The notes beneath the pieces were generated by a model. The model saw only the letters and a program-made list of their open reading frames with translations, did no database searches and was not told the origin of the DNA. A stretch of DNA of 64,000 nucleotides, taken from positions 62,001-126,000 of the forward strand of contig NZ_JAAXCV010000021.1 of the NCBI RefSeq assembly GCF_012911895.1, written 5' to 3'. The DNA is from Bacillus sp. RO3. GTDB lineage: Bacteria > Bacillota > Bacilli > Bacillales > Bacillaceae_B. Shown piece after piece: positions 8,002-15,943 of the stretch (position 1 is the stretch's first letter; every line of letters begins with the position of its first letter). Made by a program: the position numbers and the translations under genes.

Positions 8002-9318
8002 ATGAATGCAGTTGTAATAGCGGTTCTTGTCATGCTTGTACTAAGTCTGGTACGCGTGAATGTGGTATTCGCTCTGATCACTGGAGCGTTAGTCGGAGGA
8101 CTGACGGGTGGAATGGGTTTGAATGAAACAATATCCGTATTTTCTGAAGGAATAAGCGGAGGGGCGAATATTGCCTTGAGTTATGCATTATTAGGTGGAT
8201 TCGCGGTGGCGATTTCTTACACGGGAATTCCGAACCTTCTGGTTGACTGGGTATTGAAGGTAGTGGGGAAAAAAGGTGATTCAAGAAAGACAGCCCTTTC
8301 AAAAGCACTTATCGTTTTATCCATATTAATCATGGCTTGTTTTTCACAGAATGTGATTCCGATCCATATTGCCTTTATTCCGATTCTGATCCCGCCATTA
8401 CTGAAGGTGATGACAGAATTACGGATTGACAGACGATTGATTGCCTCGGTGATCACGTTTGGTTTAACAGCTCCTTATATTCTTTTACCTGTAGGATTCG
8501 GCTTGCAGTTCCATGAAATCATCGCGCAAAACATGGCATCAAGCGGAATGGAAATTGCATTGGATGATATTCCGAAAGCGATGCTCCTTCCGGTGGGAGG
8601 AATGATGATCGGTTTACTCGTTGCGGTGTTCTTCAGCTATCGTAAACCACGGGATTACGAAGAAGCAGATGAAGTCGCGGCAGAAGAAAAGGTGGTATAC
8701 AATAAGAAAGCGATGGTTTTCGCCCTTGTTTCCATCGTTGTCGCTTTATATGTACAGCTTCAACTGGAATCCATGATCTTTGGAGCATTAGCAGGTATTG
8801 CAGTTCTTTACATTACGGGTTCGGTTAAATGGAAAGAAGCTGACGGCCTCTTGAATGATGGAATGAAAATGATGGCTTTCATCGGATTTGTCATGATCAC
8901 TGCATCAGGATTCGCTGAAGTGGTGAAAGCGACAGGAGATGTGGAAACCCTGGTGGAAGCGACTGCTGATGTAATCGGAGGAAATCAGTCCCTCGCCGCT
9001 CTCATCATGTTAATCGTGGGACTTCTTGTAACCATGGGCATCGGCTCATCATTTGCGACGATTCCCATCATTGCAGCCATCTTCGTGCCCCTTGCCTTGG
9101 AGCTTGGATTTAGTCCACTGGCAACGATTGCGATCGTAGGTACAGCAGGTGCCCTTGGTGATGCAGGGTCTCCTGCTTCAGACAGCACCCTTGGACCGAC
9201 AGCCGGGTTAAACGCTGACGGACAGCATAACCACATCTGGGATACATGTGTACCAACATTTGTACACTATAATATTCCATTGATCTTATTTGGTTGGCTT
9301 GCAGCTATCATATTGTAA
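8002..9318 (+). CDS. yuiF: YuiF, Na+/H+ antiporter-family amino-acid transporter
   Basis: 438-residue polytopic membrane protein with about 11-12 helices, of the COG2056/NhaC-related transporter family. The segment GDAGSPASDSTLGPTAGLNADGQHNH near the C-terminus is split across conserved positions typical of this family. Comparative work on Bacillales has proposed a histidine or other amino-acid transport role for YuiF; the sequence alone does not fix the substrate. ATG at 8002 (MNAVVIAV) is preferred over 7975 or 7999 because of the GAGGAGG at 7987-7993. Monocistronic, with its own promoter and terminator. Confidence 0.8.
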   Translation: MNAVVIAVLVMLVLSLVRVNVVFALITGALVGGLTGGMGLNETISVFSEGISGGANIALSYALLGGFAVAISYTGIPNLLVDWVLKVVGKKGDSRKTALSKALIVLSILIMACFSQNVIPIHIAFIPILIPPLLKVMTELRIDRRLIASVITFGLTAPYILLPVGFGLQFHEIIAQNMASSGMEIALDDIPKAMLLPVGGMMIGLLVAVFFSYRKPRDYEEADEVAAEEKVVYNKKAMVFALVSIVVALYVQLQLESMIFGALAGIAVLYITGSVKWKEADGLLNDGMKMMAFIGFVMITASGFAEVVKATGDVETLVEATADVIGGNQSLAALIMLIVGLLVTMGIGSSFATIPIIAAIFVPLALELGFSPLATIAIVGTAGALGDAGSPASDSTLGPTAGLNADGQHNHIWDTCVPTFVHYNIPLILFGWLAAIIL

Positions 9319-9325
9319 ATAGATA

Positions 9326-9355
9326 AAGCAAGGGACCTGTGCCCTTGCTTTTTTT
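9326..9355 (+). terminator. Terminator of yuiF
   Basis: AAGCAAGGG/CCCTTGCTT stem followed by seven or more T. Confidence 0.9.
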
Positions 9356-9475
9356 CGACTTGCACTCATTTGGTTTATCGCCCACTCCAATCCACTTGCC
9401 TTCGCATACAAAGTAGTAAAGCCAAATAGACATAGGGGCTATAATTCACTTGTTTGACCAGAAGGAGGCAGCCAA

Positions 9476-9664
9476 ATGAATCAACGTATTGTATATGGAG
9501 GAAGGAGACCTTTTTATGGAGGCGGATTCTTCGGAGGACCATTTATTGGAGGAGTATTAGGAGGGTTAGCGGGAGCGGCAATCCTAAGGCCGAGACCTTA
9601 TTATTATCCATACTATCCACCATACGGTTATGGGGGATATCCAGGCTATTACCCTTATTATTAA
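9476..9664 (+). CDS. Small Gly/Tyr/Pro-rich protein
   Basis: 62-residue low-complexity protein: an N-terminal Gly-rich segment with GGGFFGG and GGVLGGLAG (a short hydrophobic stretch), then a tail of alternating Tyr, Pro and Gly (YYYPYYPPYGYGGYPGYYPYY region). The strong ribosome site GAAGGAGG precedes the ATG. Such composition is usual in spore-coat or surface proteins of bacilli, but no family is recognised with certainty. A similar Gly/Tyr-rich gene lies at 10936-11181 on the other strand. Confidence 0.7.
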   Translation: MNQRIVYGGRRPFYGGGFFGGPFIGGVLGGLAGAAILRPRPYYYPYYPPYGYGGYPGYYPYY

Positions 9665-9729
9665 GTAAAGAGAGTAGCAGTGTCATAAATAGACACTGCT
9701 ATTATTTCGTCACGGAATCGTTCATCAGC

Positions 9730-10110
9730 TTACATCCATCGGACAATGACAATCAGATGACAGCAATCTACCTGACCAAGTGTTTCATCAAACACTAAAT
9801 GCACCCCGTCCGGATTAAATGAGACGACCGGTTGTACTTTTGTTCCGACGGTTAGAAGTAGTTTATGTACTTCCGGCATATTCGATTTCTGTGCGGCATT
9901 CATAAGTTTGGATGAGAATTCTTTTGATGTATTAATTTTTTTAAGGACCTTTTGAGCATCCTCCATTAAGCTTAATGTTTTCCCGGCCGAAGACATAAAC
10001 GTTTTGGTTTCAACAGGTGGATAATTCCGATTGTGTAAAGGATATATACTCGAATAAGTAGGTGGATAGGGGCGTTGAATAGAGGGATAAAAAGGATGAT
10101 ATCGGTACAT
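9730..10110 (-). CDS. YuzC-like probable spore-coat protein
   Basis: 126-residue protein starting with a Tyr/Pro-rich leader (residues 1-35, MYRYHPFYPS...) followed by an alpha-helical region and a C-terminal segment with FNPDGVHLVF and a vicinal Cys pair DCCHL near residue 116. This pattern recalls B. subtilis YuzC, a sporulation-linked protein, but the match is from memory. GAAAGGGG precedes the ATG. It faces the Gly/Tyr-rich gene at 9476 tail to tail. No sporulation-sigma promoter could be fixed. Confidence 0.65.
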   Translation of the reverse strand: MYRYHPFYPSIQRPYPPTYSSIYPLHNRNYPPVETKTFMSSAGKTLSLMEDAQKVLKKINTSKEFSSKLMNAAQKSNMPEVHKLLLTVGTKVQPVVSFNPDGVHLVFDETLGQVDCCHLIVIVRWM

Positions 10111-10273
10111 AACATAACCCCTTTCTAAGAAATGCTCTTAGGATATGTATGAAAAAGGAAGAAGGAATATTCATGAAAAGGGTAAGAGCAAATGAGAGAC
10201 TCAACCGAAAAAAAGGATTTTAGATCCATTTCTCGAACTGATACTATAATGAAAAAAATATGAGGTGATTTGA

Positions 10274-10657
10274 ATGAATATGGAGAATACATTAATCAGT
10301 ACGCTTGGAATTGAATTTGTTGAAGTGGGGAAAGGAAAAGTCGTTGCGACCATGCCGGTGAATGAACGTACGAGGCAGCCATTCGGATTTCTGCATGGGG
10401 GGGCATCGGTGGCACTTGCCGAAACGGTGGCAAGTGTAGGGGCTGTAAAATTAATCGACCTGGAACAAGAGATCTGCTTCGGATTGGAGATCAATGCCAA
10501 TCATATTAAAGCAAAGCGGGAAGGGCTGGTTACGGCAACAGGAACGGTCATGCATCAAGGGAGGACGACCATGGTTTGGGAGATTAAAATCACGGACGAA
10601 GACAATCAATTAATCTGTATTTCAAGATGTACGATGGCAGTCGTACCGAAACGTTAA
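10274..10657 (+). CDS. menI: 1,4-dihydroxy-2-naphthoyl-CoA thioesterase (MenI/YuxO type)
   Basis: 127-residue hotdog-fold thioesterase of the PaaI/YdiI/YuxO group. It would hydrolyse DHNA-CoA in menaquinone synthesis. The stretch PFGFLHGGASVALAETVAS at about residues 35-53 carries the catalytic Glu and the HGG motif of the family, and the FGLEINANHIK strand follows. Length and sequence pattern match B. subtilis YuxO (MenI). In B. subtilis it lies next to comA and the mrp operon; here no comQXPA genes are in the window. GAGGTG precedes the ATG by six bases. Confidence 0.88.
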   Translation: MNMENTLISTLGIEFVEVGKGKVVATMPVNERTRQPFGFLHGGASVALAETVASVGAVKLIDLEQEICFGLEINANHIKAKREGLVTATGTVMHQGRTTMVWEIKITDEDNQLICISRCTMAVVPKR

Positions 10658-10822
10658 CTGATAGAAAACACCGAGTACTGACGTAAGCACATATTAAACC
10701 CGCATATGATTTACATAGGGAGACGATGGTTTGAGTATTCCATTGTGCGTAATATCCAGAAGCGCCGGTAACCGGATATGAAGGAAAAAGGTAACATCGA
10801 GACAGGTTAAGCTTTTTACAGG

Positions 10823-10853
10823 GGCATGAATGATTTCATTCATGCCTTTTTTA
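10823..10853 (+). terminator. Terminator-like hairpin downstream of menI
   Basis: GGCATGAATGA/TCATTCATGCC with TTTTTT, about 165 bp after the menI stop. The 10658-10822 interval holds no gene that I can support, only a short ATATCC...GGATAT inverted repeat near 10770. Confidence 0.65.
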
Positions 10854-10935
10854 TACACATTCAGATGAACAGTGCTAAAACGAAAACGGCTTCCAGAATA
10901 GAAGGGAACCAAATTATTTGGACAAATGCAAAGGT

Positions 10936-11181
10936 TTAATAAAGACCATATCCCGGCCGCCAAAATCCGTATCCGAACCCGGGGCGTCCATATCCATATC
11001 CGTACCAAGGACGTCCGTACCCGTACCAAGGACGTCCATAGCCAAACCATCCAGGACGTCCATATCCGTAAAATCCAGGACGCCCATACCCATATCCTCC
11101 GGCTGCACCAGCTGCCGCTAATAGTACCAGGGGGATCCTTTGATCTCCTTCATTGTAAGGAATCGGTGTTGTAGTATCCAT
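10936..11181 (-). CDS. Gly/Tyr-rich repeat protein (GYGRP repeats)
   Basis: 81-residue protein: residues 1-25 are MDTTTPIPYNEGDQR plus a short hydrophobic Leu/Ala run, then seven or so imperfect repeats of the type GYGRPxxY (GYGRPGFY, GYGRPGWF, GYGRPWY twice, and so on) to the end. No known domain. The repeats predict a disordered, aromatic-rich chain as in coat or adhesive proteins. AAGGAGG lies 13 bp before the ATG, which is long but the only good candidate; the longer frame from 11277 is rejected. Confidence 0.65.
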   Translation of the reverse strand: MDTTTPIPYNEGDQRIPLVLLAAAGAAGGYGYGRPGFYGYGRPGWFGYGRPWYGYGRPWYGYGYGRPGFGYGFWRPGYGLY

Positions 11182-11413
11182 TTTCTCGTTAAGTCCTCCT
11201 TTTGTTTTCCGTACTATTCTATAAGTGGACGAAGGAAAACGTGACGGGAAGAATAGCAAGCAATCTCTAAATACCATAAAGGATATTGTTTACTAATCTA
11301 TTGGTTTCATTTCTATTCACGATTCATGCTCGAAAAGTTGATTGGAGCATACTGCAGCGGAAATCACCTTGTAGCTTCTTCTTCAGAATAGCAACCCAGT
11401 ATACAAAAAGAGC

Positions 11414-11941
11414 CTAATTAAAAAAGATCATATCGGGATCAGCTGTATTGAATTGTTTAGGAAATAACAGTCCTTTTATATAGGGGGAAGAGAGATCCCC
11501 ATTCTTGAATTGATAGGCTGTCTGGGCATAAAACAGCCGGGCATTCTTTGTTTTTCGTCTGCCGGTTACAATGTCGTTCAATACATTCAATGCCAGAAAA
11601 TTCATTTCCTCTTTATCACATTTTGCGGAAGCTTCACCCTTGGTCCGGTCCAGATAGACACTTCCATCGTATCGAGCGATTTCATCGTACATACCCGGAG
11701 GTACTTTATAATCGATCACCTGCTCGACAAAATCTAAATGGGGGGTCGGGAAATGGTGTGGTACAGGGTCTCTGTAGACAATGGTACGCTTCCATGGACC
11801 ATTGTTGTACCAGATGAGCAGACTTTGTGTCGCTTCATTTGGAAATCCGTATTTCTCCATAATGGAACGTGCTGTTATTGCTTGTTTTTCCTCCCAGGAC
11901 TGCAAAATACTCTTCACATAACGTTCATATTCCTGATTCAA
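11414..11941 (-). CDS. Conserved-looking hypothetical protein
   Basis: 175-residue soluble protein not recognised. The N-terminal third looks helical with a possible helix-turn-helix-like segment (TARSIMEKYGFPNEATQSLLIWY, about residues 23-45). It is followed by WKRTIVYRDPVPHHFPTPHLDF and a C-terminal region rich in aromatic and basic residues. A strong AAGGAGG stands seven bases before the ATG and codon use looks normal. It is isolated, with no neighbours on the same strand. Confidence 0.65.
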   Translation of the reverse strand: MNQEYERYVKSILQSWEEKQAITARSIMEKYGFPNEATQSLLIWYNNGPWKRTIVYRDPVPHHFPTPHLDFVEQVIDYKVPPGMYDEIARYDGSVYLDRTKGEASAKCDKEEMNFLALNVLNDIVTGRRKTKNARLFYAQTAYQFKNGDLSSPYIKGLLFPKQFNTADPDMIFFN

Positions 11942-12100
11942 TGGGAATACCTCCTTATGTTATTTGTGGGACAGCGGATCAGTTGGAGAGTTCATTCCTC
12001 GGTAAAGTGTATTCATGATACAAGAAAAGTGCCCCTTGGTTTTTATTTTTACAGATTGCCTTACCAGTAGAGATATAACGGTGAAAGAAATGGCTCATAA

Positions 12101-12125
12101 GTTTAAAAAGTTGATAAATGGGAAA
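12101..12125 (+). promoter_or_regulatory. SigB-type promoter of the ydaT-like gene
   Basis: GTTTAA at 12101-12106, 13-bp spacer, GGGAAA at 12120-12125: fits the SigB consensus GTTTaa-N12-15-GGGwAw. It lies 37 bp before the start of a gene whose B. subtilis relative is a general stress gene. Confidence 0.65.
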
Positions 12126-12161
12126 TCAAAGAGTAACCATTCAATGAGGAGGATTTAGTTG

Positions 12162-12527
12162 ATGAGTTGGACGAAGAAGGATTATCCAGATTCACTGAAA
12201 AACCTGCCTGCAGACGTTCGAAACAAAGCCATAGAAATTGCCAACGCCCTTCTTGATGAAGGCTATGAAGAGGGAAGGGCCATTGCGATTGCCACTGACC
12301 AGGCTCATAAGTCCGAAGAGGGCGTGCCTGATAAAACGGAGTATCATGTGAGGCCACATGATGACGGCTGGCAATTGAAGAAAGCCGATGGACAGCGTGC
12401 GATCATGGTGGAAGAGACGAAGGAAAAGCTTTTGGGAAAGGCGAAAGACTATGTAACGGACCATTCCGGTACGCTGGTCGTGCATAAGCAGGATGGAAGC
12501 GTAGAGGAACACTTATATCAACGATAA
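12162..12527 (+). CDS. ydaT: YdaT-like general stress protein (DUF2188)
   Basis: 121-residue protein in two parts. Residues 1-45 (WTKKDYPDSLKNLPADVRNKA... GYEEGRAIAIA) form the ChaB-like segment shared with YdaT. Residues 55-120 form a DUF2188 domain (YHVRPHDDGWQLKKADGQRA... TLVVHKQDGSVEEH). The B. subtilis relative YdaT is longer by about 27 residues and SigB-dependent. ATG at 12162 follows TGAGGAGG at nine bases; a TTG one codon earlier is less likely. The molecular role is unknown. It shares a bidirectional terminator with mrpG. Confidence 0.8.
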   Translation: MSWTKKDYPDSLKNLPADVRNKAIEIANALLDEGYEEGRAIAIATDQAHKSEEGVPDKTEYHVRPHDDGWQLKKADGQRAIMVEETKEKLLGKAKDYVTDHSGTLVVHKQDGSVEEHLYQR

Positions 12528-12530
12528 TAA

Positions 12531-12579
12531 AAAAAGCTTGACCCATTCGAGTTGATGCTCGATAGGTCAAGCTTTTTTA
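12531..12579. terminator. Bidirectional terminator, ydaT-like gene and mrp operon
   Basis: AAAAAGCTTGACC...GGTCAAGCTTTTTT long stem with A and T tracts on either side. Confidence 0.9.
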
Positions 12580-12586
12580 TGCTTTT

Positions 12587-12955
12587 TTACTGACTGTTCT
12601 GTCGATCGTAGTCCTTTTTACCTTTTAAGTCATCCCTTACACTTTTATCCCAGAGCTTAACCCCAGAGTTATAGGCTGCCCGGGATATGAGATGCCCTGC
12701 AACTGGGGCGGTGATGAAGACGAAGGCAATGGTTAGGATCACTCTTGAATTAAAATGCCCATGCTCTAAATAAAAGTATAGGAATGTAGCGAGGAGGATG
12801 GACATCACTCCAAGTGTCGCGCTTTTAGAAGCTGCATGATTTCGCGTATAGACATCAGGGAGCCTCAGCAATCCAAAGGCTGTGACAAGGCTGAGAAAAC
12901 CTCCTACTACTAAAAAGAATCCAATGAAAAATCTAATGATCTCGCTCACGTTCAA
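12587..12955 (-). CDS. mrpG: Na+/H+ antiporter subunit MrpG
   Basis: 122-residue subunit with three membrane helices; last gene of the mrp operon. The conserved segment LLRLPDVYTRNHAASKSATLG (split at about residues 29-48) is the MnhG/PhaG family signature. MrpG is needed for assembly and function of the hetero-oligomeric antiporter. It overlaps the 3' end of mrpF by 23 bp, indicating translational coupling. The C-terminal 20 residues are polar and charged, longer than in some homologues. Confidence 0.93.
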   Translation of the reverse strand: MNVSEIIRFFIGFFLVVGGFLSLVTAFGLLRLPDVYTRNHAASKSATLGVMSILLATFLYFYLEHGHFNSRVILTIAFVFITAPVAGHLISRAAYNSGVKLWDKSVRDDLKGKKDYDRQNSQ

Positions 12956-13217
12956 TAATCGCCCCTTTCTCTAAGAACTTCGAAAAGGCAACGGTTCCTA
13001 TGAAGGCCAGTATCCCAAGAAGGAGAATGACTTCCAGGAAAGCGTAAGTGTCGAGCATCATGGATACGAGGGCAACGATGGCAATCAGATTGATGCCGAT
13101 CGCATCAAGGGCTACCACCCGGTCGGGAGTTGTAGGTCCCTTCACCACTCTGTAAACCAGTCCCAGCATGGAAAGGGAGACGCATAGTAACGTAATTTGC
13201 AATATTGTGTGTAACAT
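12933..13217 (-). CDS. mrpF: Na+/H+ antiporter subunit MrpF
   Basis: 94-residue subunit with three helices, containing the VKGPTTPDRVVALDAIG motif at about residues 26-42 that defines MrpF/MnhF. It belongs to the small-subunit set (E, F, G) required for the complex. Its start touches the mrpE stop (shared base 13217) and its end overlaps mrpG. Confidence 0.93.
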   Translation of the reverse strand: MLHTILQITLLCVSLSMLGLVYRVVKGPTTPDRVVALDAIGINLIAIVALVSMMLDTYAFLEVILLLGILAFIGTVAFSKFLEKGAIIERERDH

Positions 13218-13693
13218 CAGCGGCTCACCTCCATAATTGCTTTCTCAAAAGAATTTCTGATCTCCTTGATGGCCTGGTCCGCATCCGGGATATCGATGGC
13301 GTGAACGTAAAGCATCTTATTATCATACGACACATCCATCACGAGGGTCCCGGGAGTCAAGGTTATGAGATTTGCTAACAGGGTGATCTCCCAATCCGAT
13401 TTCAGTTCAGTTGGAAAAGCGAAGATCCCGGGCTGGAAGTCAAGCTTTGGCCTCAGTATCGTCTTTAAGACCGAGATGTTAGCAAGAATGAGTTCTTTCA
13501 GGAATAAAAAGAATAAGTTGATCACGGCCGTCACCCTCATGAGATAAAACCGTGAGCTGAAAAACCTTCTGAATGCAAATATGACAAGCAACCCAAGCAA
13601 ATAGCCTATGATAAATGACTGAGAAGTAAAGGATACCGAAAGAAACATCCAGACAAAGGCCATGAAAAAGTTTAATAATATTTGAAAAGCCAT
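13217..13693 (-). CDS. mrpE: Na+/H+ antiporter subunit MrpE
   Basis: 158-residue subunit with N-terminal hydrophobic helices and a cytoplasmic C-terminal domain. The motif LLANLITLTPGTLVMDVS around residues 104-121 is characteristic of MrpE/MnhE. Start is six bases downstream of the mrpD stop. Typical length. Part of the mrpABCDEFG transcript. Confidence 0.93.
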   Translation of the reverse strand: MAFQILLNFFMAFVWMFLSVSFTSQSFIIGYLLGLLVIFAFRRFFSSRFYLMRVTAVINLFFLFLKELILANISVLKTILRPKLDFQPGIFAFPTELKSDWEITLLANLITLTPGTLVMDVSYDNKMLYVHAIDIPDADQAIKEIRNSFEKAIMEVSR

Positions 13694-13699
13694 TCTACA

Positions 13700-15181
13700 T
13701 TACTCCTTTAACACTGCGTCTATATAGAGATTCGGATTTACCAGTACTTCTGCTGCTTGTGAGAATAGAGGACGGACCGCTTCGGCACCCAATCCATAAC
13801 ATACAGCCAACACGACAAGTATCGAGGAGGTCATCCATAAGTAACGAGCGTGTCCTTTGGTCACTTCTTTGTATTCTTTCGGAGTTCCCCATATACCATT
13901 CAGGAAGATCTTAATGACTGAATATAGGACTAACAGACTTGATGCCAGAATCACACCTGCACCTACATAAGCTTCTGCCGCAAAGCTTCCTCTGAGAATC
14001 AATAGCTTGCCGATAAATCCGCTCAAAGGAGGGATACCTGCCAAGGAGAAGGCAGCAACAAGGAATGTCCATCCTAACCACGGATAATCCCTGATGAGAC
14101 CTCCCATCTTCTTAAGGTTAGTCGTGCCCGTTATGGCGATCATCACTCCGACAAGGAGGAAGAGGGCGGCTTTAATGAACATGTCGTGAACCAGATAGTA
14201 AACCGCCCCTTCTAATGCTTCCGGGTTCATAGTCGATACCCCGAACAATATCACACCAACGGCAATAATGATGTTGTAGATAATGATCTTCTTGACATCC
14301 CAATACGCGATGGCCCCGATACAGCCAAGAACGATGGTCAGAATCGCCAGTATGCTCAGGATTTCATGTGTATACCCGATATCATGATAGAAGAACAATG
14401 TGTACGTCCGTAAGATCGAGTAGATCCCCACTTTGGTGAGCAACGCCCCGAATAATGCAAGCACCGGTGTCGGTGGGGCGTAATACGAGCCAGGCAACCA
14501 AAAATAAAGAGGGAAGATGGCACCCTTAAGTCCAAAGACTAACAGGAACATAATCGCAATCGCTGTAAGTATTCCCGGCTGATTCATATCAGCGATCTTT
14601 CTCGAAATATCTGCCATATTCAATGTTCCGACAACGGAGTACAAGTACGCCACAGCAATAACGAATAAAGCAGAGGAGATGACATTGACGAGAATATATT
14701 TGATTCCTTCGCGCAATTGAGCTTTTGTCCCACCCAGAACGAGGAGGACATACGAACTCATGAGCATTACTTCGAAAAAGACGAAGAGGTTGAATATATC
14801 CCCGGTTGTAAATGCCCCGTTCACTCCTACCAGCAGGAATTGAACAACGGGGTAGTAGTAGAATCGTTCTCTGTCGGCTCCTATCGACTTAAAAGAGTAA
14901 AGTAACACAACAAGTGTGATGATGCTTGTAGCTGTTACCAGTAAGGCAGAGAGCATATCGGAAACAAGTGTGATCCCAAAGGGAGCCACCCAGCTTCCCA
15001 GGTTGATCGTCTGGATTCCATCCATATGGATGGTGTTGATGAGTACAAGGGAAGCTGCAATGGTAGCCAAAGTTGATATGGCTGAAATTCCACGTTGTAC
15101 CTTCACATATTTGCTAATGAACATTAAGATAATCGCCGTAAATAACGGGATTAAAATAGGTAGTATCAATAAGTTAGTCAT
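13700..15181 (-). CDS. mrpD: Na+/H+ antiporter subunit MrpD
   Basis: 493-residue NuoM/NuoN-like subunit with about 14 membrane helices. It carries the ion-path residues seen in complex I antiporter-like subunits: Glu137 in FVFFEVMLM and Lys219 in [14 protein letters not shown] further Lys lies in [10 protein letters not shown]. MrpD works with MrpA in coupling Na+ efflux to H+ uptake. It overlaps the 3' end of mrpC by 8 bp. Confidence 0.95.
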   Translation of the reverse strand: MTNLLILPILIPLFTAIILMFISKYVKVQRGISAISTLATIAASLVLINTIHMDGIQTINLGSWVAPFGITLVSDMLSALLVTATSIITLVVLLYSFKSIGADRERFYYYPVVQFLLVGVNGAFTTGDIFNLFVFFEVMLMSSYVLLVLGGTKAQLREGIKYILVNVISSALFVIAVAYLYSVVGTLNMADISRKIADMNQPGILTAIAIMFLLVFGLKGAIFPLYFWLPGSYYAPPTPVLALFGALLTKVGIYSILRTYTLFFYHDIGYTHEILSILAILTIVLGCIGAIAYWDVKKIIIYNIIIAVGVILFGVSTMNPEALEGAVYYLVHDMFIKAALFLLVGVMIAITGTTNLKKMGGLIRDYPWLGWTFLVAAFSLAGIPPLSGFIGKLLILRGSFAAEAYVGAGVILASSLLVLYSVIKIFLNGIWGTPKEYKEVTKGHARYLWMTSSILVVLAVCYGLGAEAVRPLFSQAAEVLVNPNLYIDAVLKE

Positions 15182-15515
15182 TTCCTTCGTTACCTCTCAT
15201 CTGATCCATATTATCCGTTCCAAGCTCCTGGTATGCCCGATAGGCAAGAACAAGGAAGAAAGCGGTCACTCCAAAGCTGATTACAATCGCTGTAAGTATC
15301 AATGCCTGCGGAAGCGGATCGACATAAGATTTTGCGTGTTCTCCAAGAAGAGGTGCAGCTCCTCCTTTAAGACCGCTGATGGAAAGGAGCAGTAAATGAG
15401 CCCCATGACTCAACAAAGCTGTTCCAATGATGATTCGGAGCAAGCTTTTGGATAACATTAAGTAAACGGCGACCGTAATAAGGATCCCCACAACAATGGC
15501 CATTACTATTTCCAT
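15174..15515 (-). CDS. mrpC: Na+/H+ antiporter subunit MrpC
   Basis: 113-residue NuoK-like subunit with three helices. The segment [21 protein letters not shown] (about residues 70-90, shown in part) is typical of MrpC/NuoK. Start base coincides with the stop of mrpB and its end overlaps mrpD by 8 bp, so the genes are translationally coupled. Confidence 0.94.
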   Translation of the reverse strand: MEIVMAIVVGILITVAVYLMLSKSLLRIIIGTALLSHGAHLLLLSISGLKGGAAPLLGEHAKSYVDPLPQALILTAIVISFGVTAFFLVLAYRAYQELGTDNMDQMRGNEGND

Positions 15516-15943
15516 TATTCGCTCACCCCAATCGTTTGAATAATGGTCATCGTGACACCGATAACAACGAGATACACTCCTGTATCAAATAGAACCGCTG
15601 TATGCAGGGAAGTCTTCCCCAACAATGGAAGGTGGAAATAATCGTATGCATGAGTCAGGAAAGGTACATCAAACAGAAGTGCACCCGCTGACGTCGCTAC
15701 GGCCAGGAGTAAACCGATTGCAGTTAGGATTTTATAATCCACCGGCAGGATATTGGCTACGGTCTTTATATCATACGCCAACAGTAGTAACACAATGGCA
15801 GCCGAAGTCATCAAGCCCCCAATGAAGCCCCCACCCGGGGTATAATGCCCGGCGAAGAAGAGTCTTAAGGAAAACAGGATAATGATGAAAGCGACAACGT
15901 TGGTTACAGTTTGTAAGATGACGTCATTCGTTTTTGTTTTCAT
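15515..15943 (-). CDS. mrpB: Na+/H+ antiporter subunit MrpB
   Basis: 142-residue subunit with four helices and the MnhB/MrpB signature [17 protein letters not shown] at about residues 32-48. It overlaps the end of mrpA by four bases. Required for assembly of the full antiporter. Confidence 0.94.
   Translation of the reverse strand: MKTKTNDVILQTVTNVVAFIIILFSLRLFFAGHYTPGGGFIGGLMTSAAIVLLLLAYDIKTVANILPVDYKILTAIGLLLAVATSAGALLFDVPFLTHAYDYFHLPLLGKTSLHTAVLFDTGVYLVVIGVTMTIIQTIGVSE

Noticed and set aside
9454-9798. 114-codon plus frame overlapping the Gly/Tyr-rich gene
   Set aside because: Out-of-frame reading of that gene continuing into the antisense of the YuzC-like gene.
10694-11174. Several repeat-rich frames on both strands over the GYGRP gene
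   Set aside because: Periodic DNA repeats open all frames; only the frame at 10936-11181 has a ribosome site and a plausible product.
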